Shown in pieces: positions 48,297 to 58,600 of a DNA stretch of 64,000 nucleotides. The number at the start of each line of letters is the position of its first letter. Position 1 is the stretch's first letter. Under the pieces are notes generated by a model, which had not been told where the DNA came from, did not search any database, and worked only from the letters and a program-made list of their open reading frames with translations. The position numbers and the translations under genes are program-made. Source of the stretch: Hetaerina americana (lineage: Eukaryota > Arthropoda > Insecta > Odonata > Calopterygidae); assembly GCA_022747635.1 (NCBI GenBank), contig JAKTNV010000075.1:682001-746000 (forward strand), written 5' to 3'.

Positions 48297-48367
48297 CTCT
48301 CTCCTACTCCCTCGTCGCTTCGACCCCGGTCGCCCGCGCTGCTCTTCTCGACGATTCCTCGGGAATC

Positions 48368-48537
48368 AGACCGTTATTCCCCGGCTAGGGCGGTCCCTTC
48401 GAGCACTGGGTGCACAAGTGGGTTACCACTGGTGGGGCCCGTTCTTGCGTTCCAATGCTCGGTCCCTAGTGCTGAAAGAAAAACGTCCTGAGAAGGACAA
48501 TGGCAATGTTCCTTCGCTCTCAAAAGAGCGAAATGAA
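48368..48537 (-). ncRNA. Structured RNA module iii
   Basis: The same plan as module ii: start near 48534, hairpin 1 (48515-48530, loop TTTG instead of TCTG), hairpin 2 (48484-48499), pyrimidine run, inner stem 48452-48460 with 48401-48409, CCCT-agcc-GGGG hairpin (a G-U pair replaces G-C). Differences from ii fall mostly in loops or keep pairing. Confidence 0.45.
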
Positions 48538-48595
48538 CTCTGCGATGCGCCGACTTATATAGTCTAGCGCTTGGGGGCTGCTGCCACCTGATTGG
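48531..48595 (-). promoter_or_regulatory. CCAAT/TATA promoter of module iii
   Basis: CCAAT box (gattgg on plus, 48590-48595), TATATAA on the minus strand (48555-48561) and initiator-like TTCATTT (48531-48537), TATA-to-start distance about 27 bases. Confidence 0.6.
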
Positions 48596-48726
48596 TCCTC
48601 GCTCTAGCCGGTCCTCCTCCCCTGGGCTTCGAGTGTGGATTTCCTCGGTGGTGGTCGATTTGAGAAAATCTTTTCCTAAAGAATAAGAAGTTCTCTCTTC
48701 GATGCTGTCCCTCGATGATCCGCTTC

Positions 48727-48775
48727 TGCTGGTGCTGCTCCGCTGCTGCTGCTGCTGCTCCTGCTGCTGCTCGTC
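48727..48775. repeat. Imperfect CTG/CAG trinucleotide repeat
   Basis: A run of ctg and ctc triplets just before the join to the H3/H4 promoter. No convincing protein reads through it. Confidence 0.8.
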
Positions 48776-48785
48776 CTCTCGTCGT

Positions 48786-49256
<471 letters not shown>

Positions 49257-49307
49257 ACACGACGCGACGGGATCGCCATCCGACACCCGGCGTACGTCGA
49301 TAAAAAA

Positions 49308-49323
49308 GGTCCTTCTAAGGACC
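49308..49323 (+). terminator. Histone 3' stem-loop of H4 copy 4
   Basis: ggtccttctaaggacc, loop TCTA. Confidence 0.94.
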
Positions 49324-49525
49324 AATACAATGTTCAGAGATGGAGCCAATCCTTTGCCATAACGGAACGAAAAATTATTCCCTATTCGCCATAGCGTGTG
49401 TGACGGCGATAAATAGTAAAGTAAGACCTGTTCGAACGCACCGGAAAAAAATGGCGGTGATAATAGAGTTGAAATTGTATGAGCCATTACCGACGTAAAA
49501 GACATTGTCAGCGAATCGGAATAAG

Positions 49526-49630
49526 CACGTGGCAACGGACTGGCGACAATGTAAATCGCGCCGTTGCAACCGTACATGAATTAGCACGTGGCAACGGACT
49601 GGCGACAATGTATATCGCGCCGTTGCAACC
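49526..49630 (+). repeat. 59-bp tandem duplication in the H4-H2A spacer, unit 4
   Basis: Two copies, as at 38187-38292. Confidence 0.85.
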
Positions 49631-49894
49631 ATGCATGTTAACAAGAAATGAGCGGCAGATTGCAGGTGAAATTTTATGACAGACTATGAAATACATCGTA
49701 AACGAATCAGTGTCACCTTCAATCATTCTTCGTTGCATTTCAGCGAACGCTTTCACTTTTTATACGCTGTATTTCCCATCGTTTACCTTAGCCCAATTAT
49801 AGCTCCACTTTTCAGTCCCTATGCTTATCACGTTTATTGTTATTATTTTTTTTTTCACATGACATTTATCGCGTACATCTCTCTAGTATGTTCT

Positions 49895-49910
49895 GGTCCT
49901 GAAAAGGACC
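49895..49910 (-). terminator. Histone 3' stem-loop of H2A copy 4
   Basis: Minus strand ggtccttttcaggacc, loop TTTC. Confidence 0.94.
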
Positions 49911-49932
49911 TTTTATGCGCACAGCGTGATGC

Positions 49933-50568
<636 letters not shown>

Positions 50569-53349
50569 TCACTGTCGTACCATTTCGGAGCATGTGGCTC
50601 CGAAATGGCCGTTGGACTTTCTGCGTTTCGCCGGCGGCTGGTCTTCCTCGTTGCCGGTGCCCGCGCATGGACGTGGATGCTTATCCCACGGGAGAACCAC
50701 AGCATCAGTGATGCTGCGGATTTCCCCGTGGGATGATGATGCCGCTCGATCCCGGAACATGGCCGTCCGCTCACGAAGGACAGCATCCAGTGGTGGTAAT
50801 TTTCCGATTTCATAAAGCGCCTCGTTCCCTGGTTTCCAACCAAGGCGCAGCGTCGCTCGCAGACTCTTCCTGTCCGCGGTGCACAGGATTCTCTCCGCCT
50901 TCTTGCCCATAACGCCGCACCACGCAGGCGCCGCGTACGTAAGGTTAGGGCGAAGCACCGCCGCGAAGAGTTGTAGCCGCTGGCGGAGAGGAAGGCACGG
51001 ATGACCAAGTATGGGCGCGAGGAGATGTCGCCGTGATGCCGCAATCCCGGATGTCCGCTTGGCGTGGTTCACCATGTTGAGGCGCTTATCGAGAAGTACG
51101 CCCAGGTAGAGAACGGATCTCTTCCAAGGAACTTCCGTGAGTCCGACGAGTATTTCGCCGGGCTCCTTCGGTCCCTTGGAAAAGACGATCGCCTGGGTTT
51201 TCTTCTCGTTGACGCCGAAGCGCCACAGAGAAAACCACGCCGTGAGAGCGTCGACCGCCCGCTGCAGGTATCGCGCTGCCAGATGTTGCCGAGAAGAACG
51301 TGCCAAGTTCGCTGAATCGTCGGCGTATGTTGCGACGAGGACGTTGGTTCCGAAGTCACCGGGGATGTCCGAAGAGTAGATATTGAAAAGGAGCGGCGAG
51401 AGCAGACTTCCCTGCGGAACGCCCGCTCGTATGCTCCTCTTCTCGGAGAGCGCGTCGCCCCAGCTGACCCGGAACGTCCTGCCGCGAAGCCATGATGCAG
51501 CGATGTTCGTCCACCAGCGAGGAAACCCGAAGCAATCAAGCTTCCACAGCAAGCCGTCATGCCACACCCGATCGAACGCCTTGCTGATGTCAAAGAAGGC
51601 GCCGACGGTGGAGTGCCGTCGGTTGAAACCTTCCGTGACGTAATTCAGCAGGCGCGCGATCTGATGAGTCGTGGAATGTTCGCTGCGGAAGCCGAATTGG
51701 TGCTCAGGTAGGATGTTCAGCTCCTCGGTGATGGCGATCAGGTGACGAAGAAGGACCCGCTCGAACAGTTTTCCCAGGCCGTCAAGCAAAGAGATTGGGC
51801 GATAATTCGCCGGCGAAGGTGATTTCCCTTCCTTAGGAATGCACACAACACGCGCCTCTTTCCACCGGGATGGGAAATACCCGATGGCGAGACACGCATT
51901 GAATATGCATAACATAAAGGAGGCAAGGGAAATCGGCATCCGGGCGATTACGGCATTCGAAATACCGTCCGGCCCCGGTGCCTTCCGCGGCTTCAGAGTC
52001 TTTATGGCCCCTCTAAGGTCCTCCTCCACGATGGTCGGCGGCAGCTCTTCTCGGTCTCGGGAGTGGTGCGGCGTTCTCGGCGGGATGACACGGGAAGTCA
52101 GCGGATCGGGCTGGTCCATATCGCCTTCGGAAGGAGAAAAGACGTCCTCCAAATGGACCGCCATCCCCGAAGCTTTCTCCTCCGGCGATCGCAGAAATCC
52201 GTTGGCAGCAATCAGCGGGGCTTCCTCCCGGGACTCCCCGCGGAGGGACCTTGCCATTCTCCACATCGAGCCGTCTTCTGGAGAGAGAGAGGAAACCTTT
52301 TTCTCCCAGGAGGCGGTTCTCAGGGCCAGGATGTCGGTGCGAATACGGCGCTGGGCGGCGTTCAGCTGGGCCTTGTCGGACGGGCAGCGGGTGCTTTGAA
52401 AGCGGCGCCGCAGGCGATTTTTCTCCCGGATGTCTTCGCGGATGGATCGCGGAAGCGCCAGGTGGTTCCAGGAGCGACGGCAGGTTACGGGAATCGAAGC
52501 CGCTACCGCCGACTGCACGGTTTCCGTGATAAAATCAACCTGACGATCGATTTCATCGGGAGAACCAAGAGCCGGAGGCAGCGAAGTGGCCGTGATTCCG
52601 TCTGTAATCCTGCGCCGGAGAGAATCCCAGTCCGCTGCGGCGTAGTTCAAGGTTTTCCGCGTCTCAGCTTCCTTGGGGCGTCGTCCGAAGTGAAGAAGGA
52701 CCGGCAGGTGGTCACTGTCAAGCGCAAAAAGCGCTCTCGCGGAGAGCGCTGAATGCAGCCCGGCGTACACAGCGATGTCCAAGACGTCGCTCGTTCCGCA
52801 GGTCGCGAAATGAGACGGCGTTCGAGGACCGATGACGGAGAGCCGCTCGGCCGAAGTCCACTGCCGCAGGCGATATCCCCGGGCGTTGCCAACCCGAGAA
52901 TGCCAGTCAGGATGCTTCGCGTTGAAGTCCCCCGCGACGATCGCAGAAGTAGATTCCGCGAAGATCGACGCGAGTTCATCCGTGCGAAGCATTGCCTGAG
53001 GTGAAATATAGACCGAAGCAAGACGAAGAGGTCCTTCGCCGCACTCCAGGTCTATGGCAGTGGCTTCCGTTGATAGAAACGGCCGCAGCGGGAATCGCTG
53101 TGCACGCAGGTGCTCCGCAACCAGGATCGCCGTTCCTCCTCCTCGGCGCGAACGGTCGTCGCGAAACACGCGAAAGCCAGGAACAGTCCACCGATCCCCT
53201 GGGCCCAGAAACGTCTCCTGCAGTAGAGCGACCTCACATCTCTGCCGTGACAGAAATGCAAGGAGCTCCGGCGTCTTCCTTGCCATCGCGCCGCCCACGT
53301 TCCACGACGCGATGACGATGTTACGGCGTTTCGGCAAGGAATTATCCAT
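50569..53349 (-). CDS. Element D ORF2: AP-endonuclease and reverse transcriptase, intact
   Basis: 926 residues from the ATG in ATGGATAA (53349), overlapping the ORF1 stop. Endonuclease motifs: ASWNVGGAMARKTPELL, LLQETFLGP, GDFNAKHPDW (the active-site Gly is present, unlike copy A), LDSDHLPV. Reverse transcriptase motifs: RKAPGPDGISNAVI, PISLLDGLGKLFERVL, DISKAFDRVWHDG, AGVPQGSLLSPLLF, TYADDSA. The C-terminus carries a histidine/cysteine-containing region and ends GATCSEMVRQ within the conserved hairpin. No disabling change is seen. Confidence 0.93.
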   Translation of the reverse strand: MDNSLPKRRNIVIASWNVGGAMARKTPELLAFLSRQRCEVALLQETFLGPGDRWTVPGFRVFRDDRSRRGGGTAILVAEHLRAQRFPLRPFLSTEATAIDLECGEGPLRLASVYISPQAMLRTDELASIFAESTSAIVAGDFNAKHPDWHSRVGNARGYRLRQWTSAERLSVIGPRTPSHFATCGTSDVLDIAVYAGLHSALSARALFALDSDHLPVLLHFGRRPKEAETRKTLNYAAADWDSLRRRITDGITATSLPPALGSPDEIDRQVDFITETVQSAVAASIPVTCRRSWNHLALPRSIREDIREKNRLRRRFQSTRCPSDKAQLNAAQRRIRTDILALRTASWEKKVSSLSPEDGSMWRMARSLRGESREEAPLIAANGFLRSPEEKASGMAVHLEDVFSPSEGDMDQPDPLTSRVIPPRTPHHSRDREELPPTIVEEDLRGAIKTLKPRKAPGPDGISNAVIARMPISLASFMLCIFNACLAIGYFPSRWKEARVVCIPKEGKSPSPANYRPISLLDGLGKLFERVLLRHLIAITEELNILPEHQFGFRSEHSTTHQIARLLNYVTEGFNRRHSTVGAFFDISKAFDRVWHDGLLWKLDCFGFPRWWTNIAASWLRGRTFRVSWGDALSEKRSIRAGVPQGSLLSPLLFNIYSSDIPGDFGTNVLVATYADDSANLARSSRQHLAARYLQRAVDALTAWFSLWRFGVNEKKTQAIVFSKGPKEPGEILVGLTEVPWKRSVLYLGVLLDKRLNMVNHAKRTSGIAASRRHLLAPILGHPCLPLRQRLQLFAAVLRPNLTYAAPAWCGVMGKKAERILCTADRKSLRATLRLGWKPGNEALYEIGKLPPLDAVLRERTAMFRDRAASSSHGEIRSITDAVVLPWDKHPRPCAGTGNEEDQPPAKRRKSNGHFGATCSEMVRQ
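50580..50608 (-). other. 12-bp hairpin at the end of element D ORF2
   Basis: Arms ccatttcggagc (50580-50591) and gctccgaaatgg (50597-50608) around a five-base loop. Homologous to 3634-3663 with a compensating base-pair change. Confidence 0.65.
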
Positions 53350-54832
53350 GACGGGCCGCGAGAAGGGAAGGCAGCTGCTGCAGCGTCGCTGAGAGCACCT
53401 GTAGCTGGGACTGCAAAGCAGCCGAGATGGTGGCCAGCGTTCCCAGAACGCTGAGGAGAGCATCTCCGTCGGCGGCAGCGACAGAGTCCGACGTGGCCCC
53501 CGTAAGGACCGACGGCTGCTGGGTTGCCGACGCTTGGAGACGACGGCGCTCGCGCAGTGGGATGCGGAGCGATTCGGCCGTCTCTGTGGTGGTCGTGGAT
53601 GGAGTCGGCAGCACCGGGAAGTTCACGCCGAGGCGCGGACGTGGTGCAGGGCGCTGCGGCGCCGGGCCGCGAGATGCGTCTCCTCCTCGCCAGGCGTTGA
53701 CCGTCCCAAGAGAAGGCGTCATTTTTGCCGCAGCGTTGGGCGCGGCAGCTGATGGTGCAGACTTCCCGCCAGCTTGATTGGCGGCTCCTTTTCCGCGGCG
53801 TCCGCGGCGTTTTCGCGAGGGTTTTTCCTCGCGGCGCTCCTTCTCCAATCTCCACTTTTCGCAGAGGGGAGAGAATGCGGAGTGCTCTCCGCCGCAGCTC
53901 GGGCATTTCTCAGCACCCGACCGGGGACATTCCTGTAGACAGTGGGCCTCGGAGCAGCGCGGGCAGCGAGGAGAGGCCGAGCAGAAAAAGCTGCCGTGGC
54001 CGAAGCGGGAGCAGCGATGGCAGAGCTGCGGGTCTCGGTAAACGTATAAACGCACCGAGACGACGCAGTTACCGACGCTTCGGATAGCCTTGACCGAGGA
54101 AATCGGCCAGGCCTCCGAAGTGGCGATGGCGACCACAAAGACGCCGATTGGCTTCCCGGCAGACGACAGCTGGCGTCCGCGGCGGGCGTCGATCCCCATG
54201 GACCGCAGGTCTTCCAAAAGGTCCTCCGTTCGGTGGAGCGACGACAAGCCCCGGAAGGTGAAGGAGGTAGTCTTCTCCTCGCCGACGCCCCAGGTGGACA
54301 TCTGCGCGTCGGCGGCCGAGAGCGCAGCACGAAGGGCACGGAAGTCGTCCATGGTCCGGGTTTGGACCCGGGCCGAAGAATCACCGAATGTCACGGCGAA
54401 TGATTGATCCGTAACTGATGATCGGATCATATCGCGGAACGCGCGAACGTCCTCCACATCGTACACGACGAGCGGAGGAGGACGGGCACCGCGGCTTGGG
54501 CGCGGGGGCGGAGCGGCTGCAGATGGACCTTGCTCGGATGCTGCATCCGTTGCCATGGCGACCGGTTCGGATGAATCGGTCGCGGGGGCGAGAGCCGAGA
54601 ACGAGTTGCTCGTCGGCACGGGCACGAATGCGTCGGCCGACGTGCGCGCACGTTTCAGAGCGGCATCGCTCAGAGGCGTAAATGGCCGACGAACGCCGGG
54701 CCGAGATGGTGCAGTCGGCGTCTCCTTAAAAATGGGGGCGAGTACTTTAATCGTCCTCTTCGGGAAGAAGAAGCCGTCGCTATCGACCGGCGAGCCGGGA
54801 CGGGAGGCACCAGGCGACGCGGTAGTCGCCAT
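53342..54832 (-). CDS. Element D ORF1 (gag-like zinc-knuckle protein), intact
   Basis: 496 residues from ATG 54832 (gccatggcg context, matching the start used in E); an ATG 33 bases upstream is possible. A Ser/Pro/Ala-rich N-terminus with SRPGSPVDSDGFF is followed by the pre-knuckle domain (about 130-260: PPLVVYDVEDVRAF, VGEEKTTSFTFRGLSS). The three knuckles start with CHRCSRFGHGSFFC at about residue 270. Then a basic stretch (KPSRKRRGRRGKGAA) and a C-terminal helix (LSVLGTLATISAALQSQ). It binds element RNA. Confidence 0.92.
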   Translation of the reverse strand: MATTASPGASRPGSPVDSDGFFFPKRTIKVLAPIFKETPTAPSRPGVRRPFTPLSDAALKRARTSADAFVPVPTSNSFSALAPATDSSEPVAMATDAASEQGPSAAAPPPRPSRGARPPPLVVYDVEDVRAFRDMIRSSVTDQSFAVTFGDSSARVQTRTMDDFRALRAALSAADAQMSTWGVGEEKTTSFTFRGLSSLHRTEDLLEDLRSMGIDARRGRQLSSAGKPIGVFVVAIATSEAWPISSVKAIRSVGNCVVSVRLYVYRDPQLCHRCSRFGHGSFFCSASPRCPRCSEAHCLQECPRSGAEKCPSCGGEHSAFSPLCEKWRLEKERREEKPSRKRRGRRGKGAANQAGGKSAPSAAAPNAAAKMTPSLGTVNAWRGGDASRGPAPQRPAPRPRLGVNFPVLPTPSTTTTETAESLRIPLRERRRLQASATQQPSVLTGATSDSVAAADGDALLSVLGTLATISAALQSQLQVLSATLQQLPSLLAARHG

Positions 54833-54997
54833 GGCAGAAGAGGAGAGAGCTGAGCTCCTTTCCACTGCTGACGGTGTGTTGCAGACAGCGGATTGATGAA
54901 AGGCGTGTATTGATCCTTTATTAATGTTGGTAAATGTTGTGTTGATACGCAGATCAGGAAGAAATCACAGGCCGGATAAGCGCACAGCCGGAAAATT

Positions 54998-54998
<1 letters not shown>

Positions 54999-55041
<43 letters not shown>
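54999..55041 (+). repeat. 43-base A run at the 5' junction of element D
   Basis: Lies between the element's 5' end and the right target duplication. Relative to the element it is a T run at its 5' end, where no poly(A) tail is expected. Confidence 0.9.
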
Positions 55042-55043
<2 letters not shown>

Positions 55044-55055
55044 CTGCCGCCGTCC
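55044..55055 (+). repeat. Right target-site duplication of element D
   Basis: ctgccgccgtcc, continuous with gagcgacgcc of the H2A/H2B promoter. Confidence 0.9.
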
Positions 55056-55193
55056 GAGCGACGCCACATCATGCTTTTACGTGATTGGTCGTCGAGGAGA
55101 TTCGGCTCACGGAACGGACCAGGGGTACATAAGCAGGCGACTGATGTTAGGCAAAAATACTGAAATCGACCCCGTTCGCCGAACGTGATCACC
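55056..55193 (+). promoter_or_regulatory. H2B promoter and leader, copy 4
   Basis: CCAAT box in gattgg (55083-55088), TACATAA (55126-55132) and an uninterrupted H2B leader. The H2A half of the promoter lies beyond element D. Confidence 0.88.
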
Positions 55194-55565
55194 ATGCCAC
55201 CCAAGACGAGCGGAAAGGCTGCGAAGAAAGCGGGCAAGGCCCAGAAGAACATCTCCAAGGGAGACAAGAAGAAGAAGCGCAGGAGGAAGGAGAGCTACGC
55301 AATCTACATCTACAAAGTGCTGAAGCAGGTGCACCCCGACACCGGAATCTCCAGCAAGGCCATGAGCATCATGAACAGCTTCGTCAACGACATTTTCGAG
55401 AGAATCGCCGCCGAAGCTTCTCGCCTGGCTCACTACAACAAGCGCTCCACCATCACCAGCCGGGAGGTGCAGACCGCCGTCAGGCTCTTGCTTCCCGGTG
55501 AGCTGGCCAAGCACGCCGTCTCCGAGGGGACCAAGGCCGTCACCAAGTACACCAGCTCAAAGTAA
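55194..55565 (+). CDS. H2B: Histone H2B, copy 4 (own promoter intact)
   Basis: A 123-residue H2B identical in protein to the other copies, MPPKTSGK start. Leader and TATA-like box are intact and the CCAAT box is on this side of element D, so expression is plausible. Confidence 0.98.
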   Translation: MPPKTSGKAAKKAGKAQKNISKGDKKKKRRRKESYAIYIYKVLKQVHPDTGISSKAMSIMNSFVNDIFERIAAEASRLAHYNKRSTITSREVQTAVRLLLPGELAKHAVSEGTKAVTKYTSSK

Positions 55566-55599
55566 ATTCCTCGACGGGATTGCTTTGATGCATCCTAAC

Positions 55600-55615
55600 G
55601 GCCCTTCTAAGGGCC
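55600..55615 (+). terminator. Histone 3' stem-loop of H2B copy 4
   Basis: ggcccttctaagggcc, loop TCTA. Confidence 0.95.
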
Positions 55616-58600
55616 ATGAAATAATCTTCAGTTTTCAAATACCCGACTGCGATGGGCAATCGTCAATACTCGGCCGCAAAGGACGTACATAAATAAACGT
55701 AAAGAGTCCCACGCTTTCCTCCGATTCACCAACTACTTACCTGGTGTGCACGCGCGCGGTTCACGAAAAAATAGAGTAAATGTAAAGGAGAAACTTATGA
55801 CAATAAAAGATGGACGAATTTCTAACCTCCTATTCAAATATATTTTCTACTGCTATGCGTCTGCATTTGATGAAAATGACCGTCGAGATATTAAGGAAAA
55901 AATATTATATTCCCATGATTACTTCCCTTTCACCCAGTACTTTTCAAACCACTGACCTGCTATGCTCGTTTCTCAGACGTAAGCCTTGACTTACATGTCT
56001 CCCTCCGTCAAAAATAATATGGATTCACGGCGTCCCTCCGAAACTGGTACGCTTGTGGTCACGTTGCTCCTGCTTCACTTCCAGGGGCAGTAAATGACAG
56101 GTTCCCACATGCCCTTCCCACGCGGCCGTTTTTCCGCGAAGGCTAATTCCGCTTAACCTCCCGTCCCATCCGCTGCGTCGTAAAACTCCTCGGGGGTTCA
56201 ACGCGAGGAGGCAGGCAGGTAATGCGACCCGTCCTCGCCCCAAGTTTCTACGTTAACCAGAAAAGGGCTGTCGCAATGACCCACGTGGCATTCCGCACGA
56301 GGAAGAAATTTCTGTGGAAACCATGACCCTCGCAAGCATAGAACGCAGCTGGGCAACAGCGTTCCTTGTACATTCACCAAGTCGTGACGAGCAGGCGTCG
56401 CAATAAACAAAATGGCGGGCAGTGAGCGCTTCCGTGGATTTTCCATTGTGCTAATTCTATCCAATCAATCAATTCCCAGAAACTATTTCTACGGAATGCA
56501 TCGTCGTTCACAGCATATGGAATCAGCATCATTCGCACAAATAACAATTTATATAATGGGCACCGGGTTTCCTTCTTGGAAAATCGGCATCTCGCTGAAA
56601 CAATGTTGATAAACCTCCTCTGAACGAATCCCCCAAGTATTTCAACGTCGAATGAATGATTTTTCATCCTTTTCCGCTATAATTTTGCGATACTGCAACG
56701 ATTTAACAGCAATTGATTACAAATGCATCGAGACAGACGTGAGAAGTACACCAGTTCTTTGATCACCATGCCTCCAAATGACCGATTCTTGATATAGTTT
56801 TGCACCGGGGTCCCTTCCGCGGGACACGAAGGTTTTCCCGGTGCGACACGGCTCATTCCCTTCCTTTGAACGAAATTAACCTTTCAAGAAATCTTTACTT
56901 GTCTTGTCACGCCACAGAACAGAAAATGTTTCTCTAGGCAAAAGTTAAATGGTCCCAGTCCCAACTTACCCGCTAATTTTATTACGTTGATACACAAGGG
57001 ATGGAAGGACATACGTTAATGTTGTTTATTTCTTTGCGGGATTAGGAAAATGAAATCTAGGGAAAAGAGGTCGAAGTTTGACGTGAAAGAAAAATCTTTA
57101 AAATTAGCGGCCGGTATAATCATTTATGAGATGATTGCATAACGTTTTCATTAAGGCAACTCTTCCTACAACTGCTTTCTTTCCGAGTGCATTTCTGACG
57201 AAAAAGGTTGCCGCATGTGCCTACCTGTCCGTCCTTTTAGCATTTCTACTTTCTGCAAATTTGGTGAAAATCTTTACCGCATTAGCCCCATTGAAGAATC
57301 CACCCCGGCCGTAATTTGACACTTGGTACACGAGATCGTCACATCACCGTATTCGACAACCGATTTCCCGCAGTGGCGTTAACCGAAGGACGCTCGGCTT
57401 TGAGGACAATAGTGATTCGTGAAGCGATATTTAATCAGATTCAACTAGTAACAGTGGCCGGGAATGGAATAACGTCCTTGCCTAGGCAACTTAGTAACAT
57501 ACAACTTAACTACGGACGAGAGAAAATGCCGACGAGCCGTGAAGCGGTGTACATTTCATAACGATCGTGTGATTTTAACTCATGATATACACCATGACGA
57601 TTAATTACCTTAGCAGTTGTGGTGATGCTTAATCACCGGGATATCATGTAATGTCATACCAGTCACAGCGAGGCGTTAATACTTAACATCGAACTTTGTC
57701 AAATTTGTGTAGTTGAAATCACCCTTATGACATCTGTTAATAAATTCATCCACACAGAGTACCAAATTAGTAAAATATCTCGGGTACGCAGCGATATGTA
57801 AACGGAGACAGTTTTTTTTCAAAATCTCGGAATGGATGACAAACGTCCTCCATTAGCGAACATTTATGACAGTCATCACCAAAATACCTACCTCCTGCCG
57901 TGATAATGTCAAATTTTGCAATGCAACTACTGGTAATAAGAATGATTAAATTCGAGTCAACTAGTGTTACTTTCGAATAACGTTCCCCCATTGACACAAC
58001 TGTCATTTACATATGAACACTAGAAACTAACACACACGAACGTGCACATAGACCTACGCAACCTTCAGTCGTCTACTTCATCGCGAGTGGATTGAATCCT
58101 CTTTACTCCCGATTGACTTTCGCTTCACATTGCAATGATCCCAGATTGGCCGGGGAAAAGACGACTATTTGTTTTCCTGTTCACTGGAATGCTTATTTCG
58201 TATCTTTTATGGTGATGTGCTAGGTACCAGACAGCTTAAAATTGTTAATCATCGTTCTTTTATTACTCGTGACGATAAAGTTGCTTCCGCATCGCTAAGA
58301 ACCTCAAGGAATCAACAATGAACGGGGATGAAATATTTGATGGGTCCACATGTATTGATTAAGTAATGCAGAACGAAGTAGATACTGAGTAATTGAATTA
58401 ACACAGGGGCTTCTTCGAGACAGAACCGAGAAATGATGTTCCGTGAACTGTCGACGGTGATACGAGTTCCACGAAAGAGAGGTCGTAGAGGAATGAACGG
58501 TTCCGGCTGTTAATTCCGCCCCTAGTCCCCCCAACCCCGCAAGCACTGGAAACCAGCCTGGATCCCTGATTACGATCCCAGGAAAAATCGTATTCAAGTC

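Larger units (their letters stand above)
47884..48600 (-). repeat. Three tandem modules with promoter and structured RNA
   Basis: Module i (47884-48008), ii (48066-48300) and iii (48368-48600), all reading leftward. Modules ii and iii are close copies and include a CCAAT box, TATA box, initiator, two hairpins and a folded segment. Module i is diverged and retains one hairpin and the folded segment. The spacers between them share gctgctcttc-tcgacga. Confidence 0.8.

Noticed and set aside
47944..48491. Two plus-strand open frames sharing an identical peptide across modules ii and iii
   Set aside because: The shared peptide only reflects near-identical DNA. The base pairing and promoters point to the opposite strand and to RNA structure, and module i does not keep the peptide.
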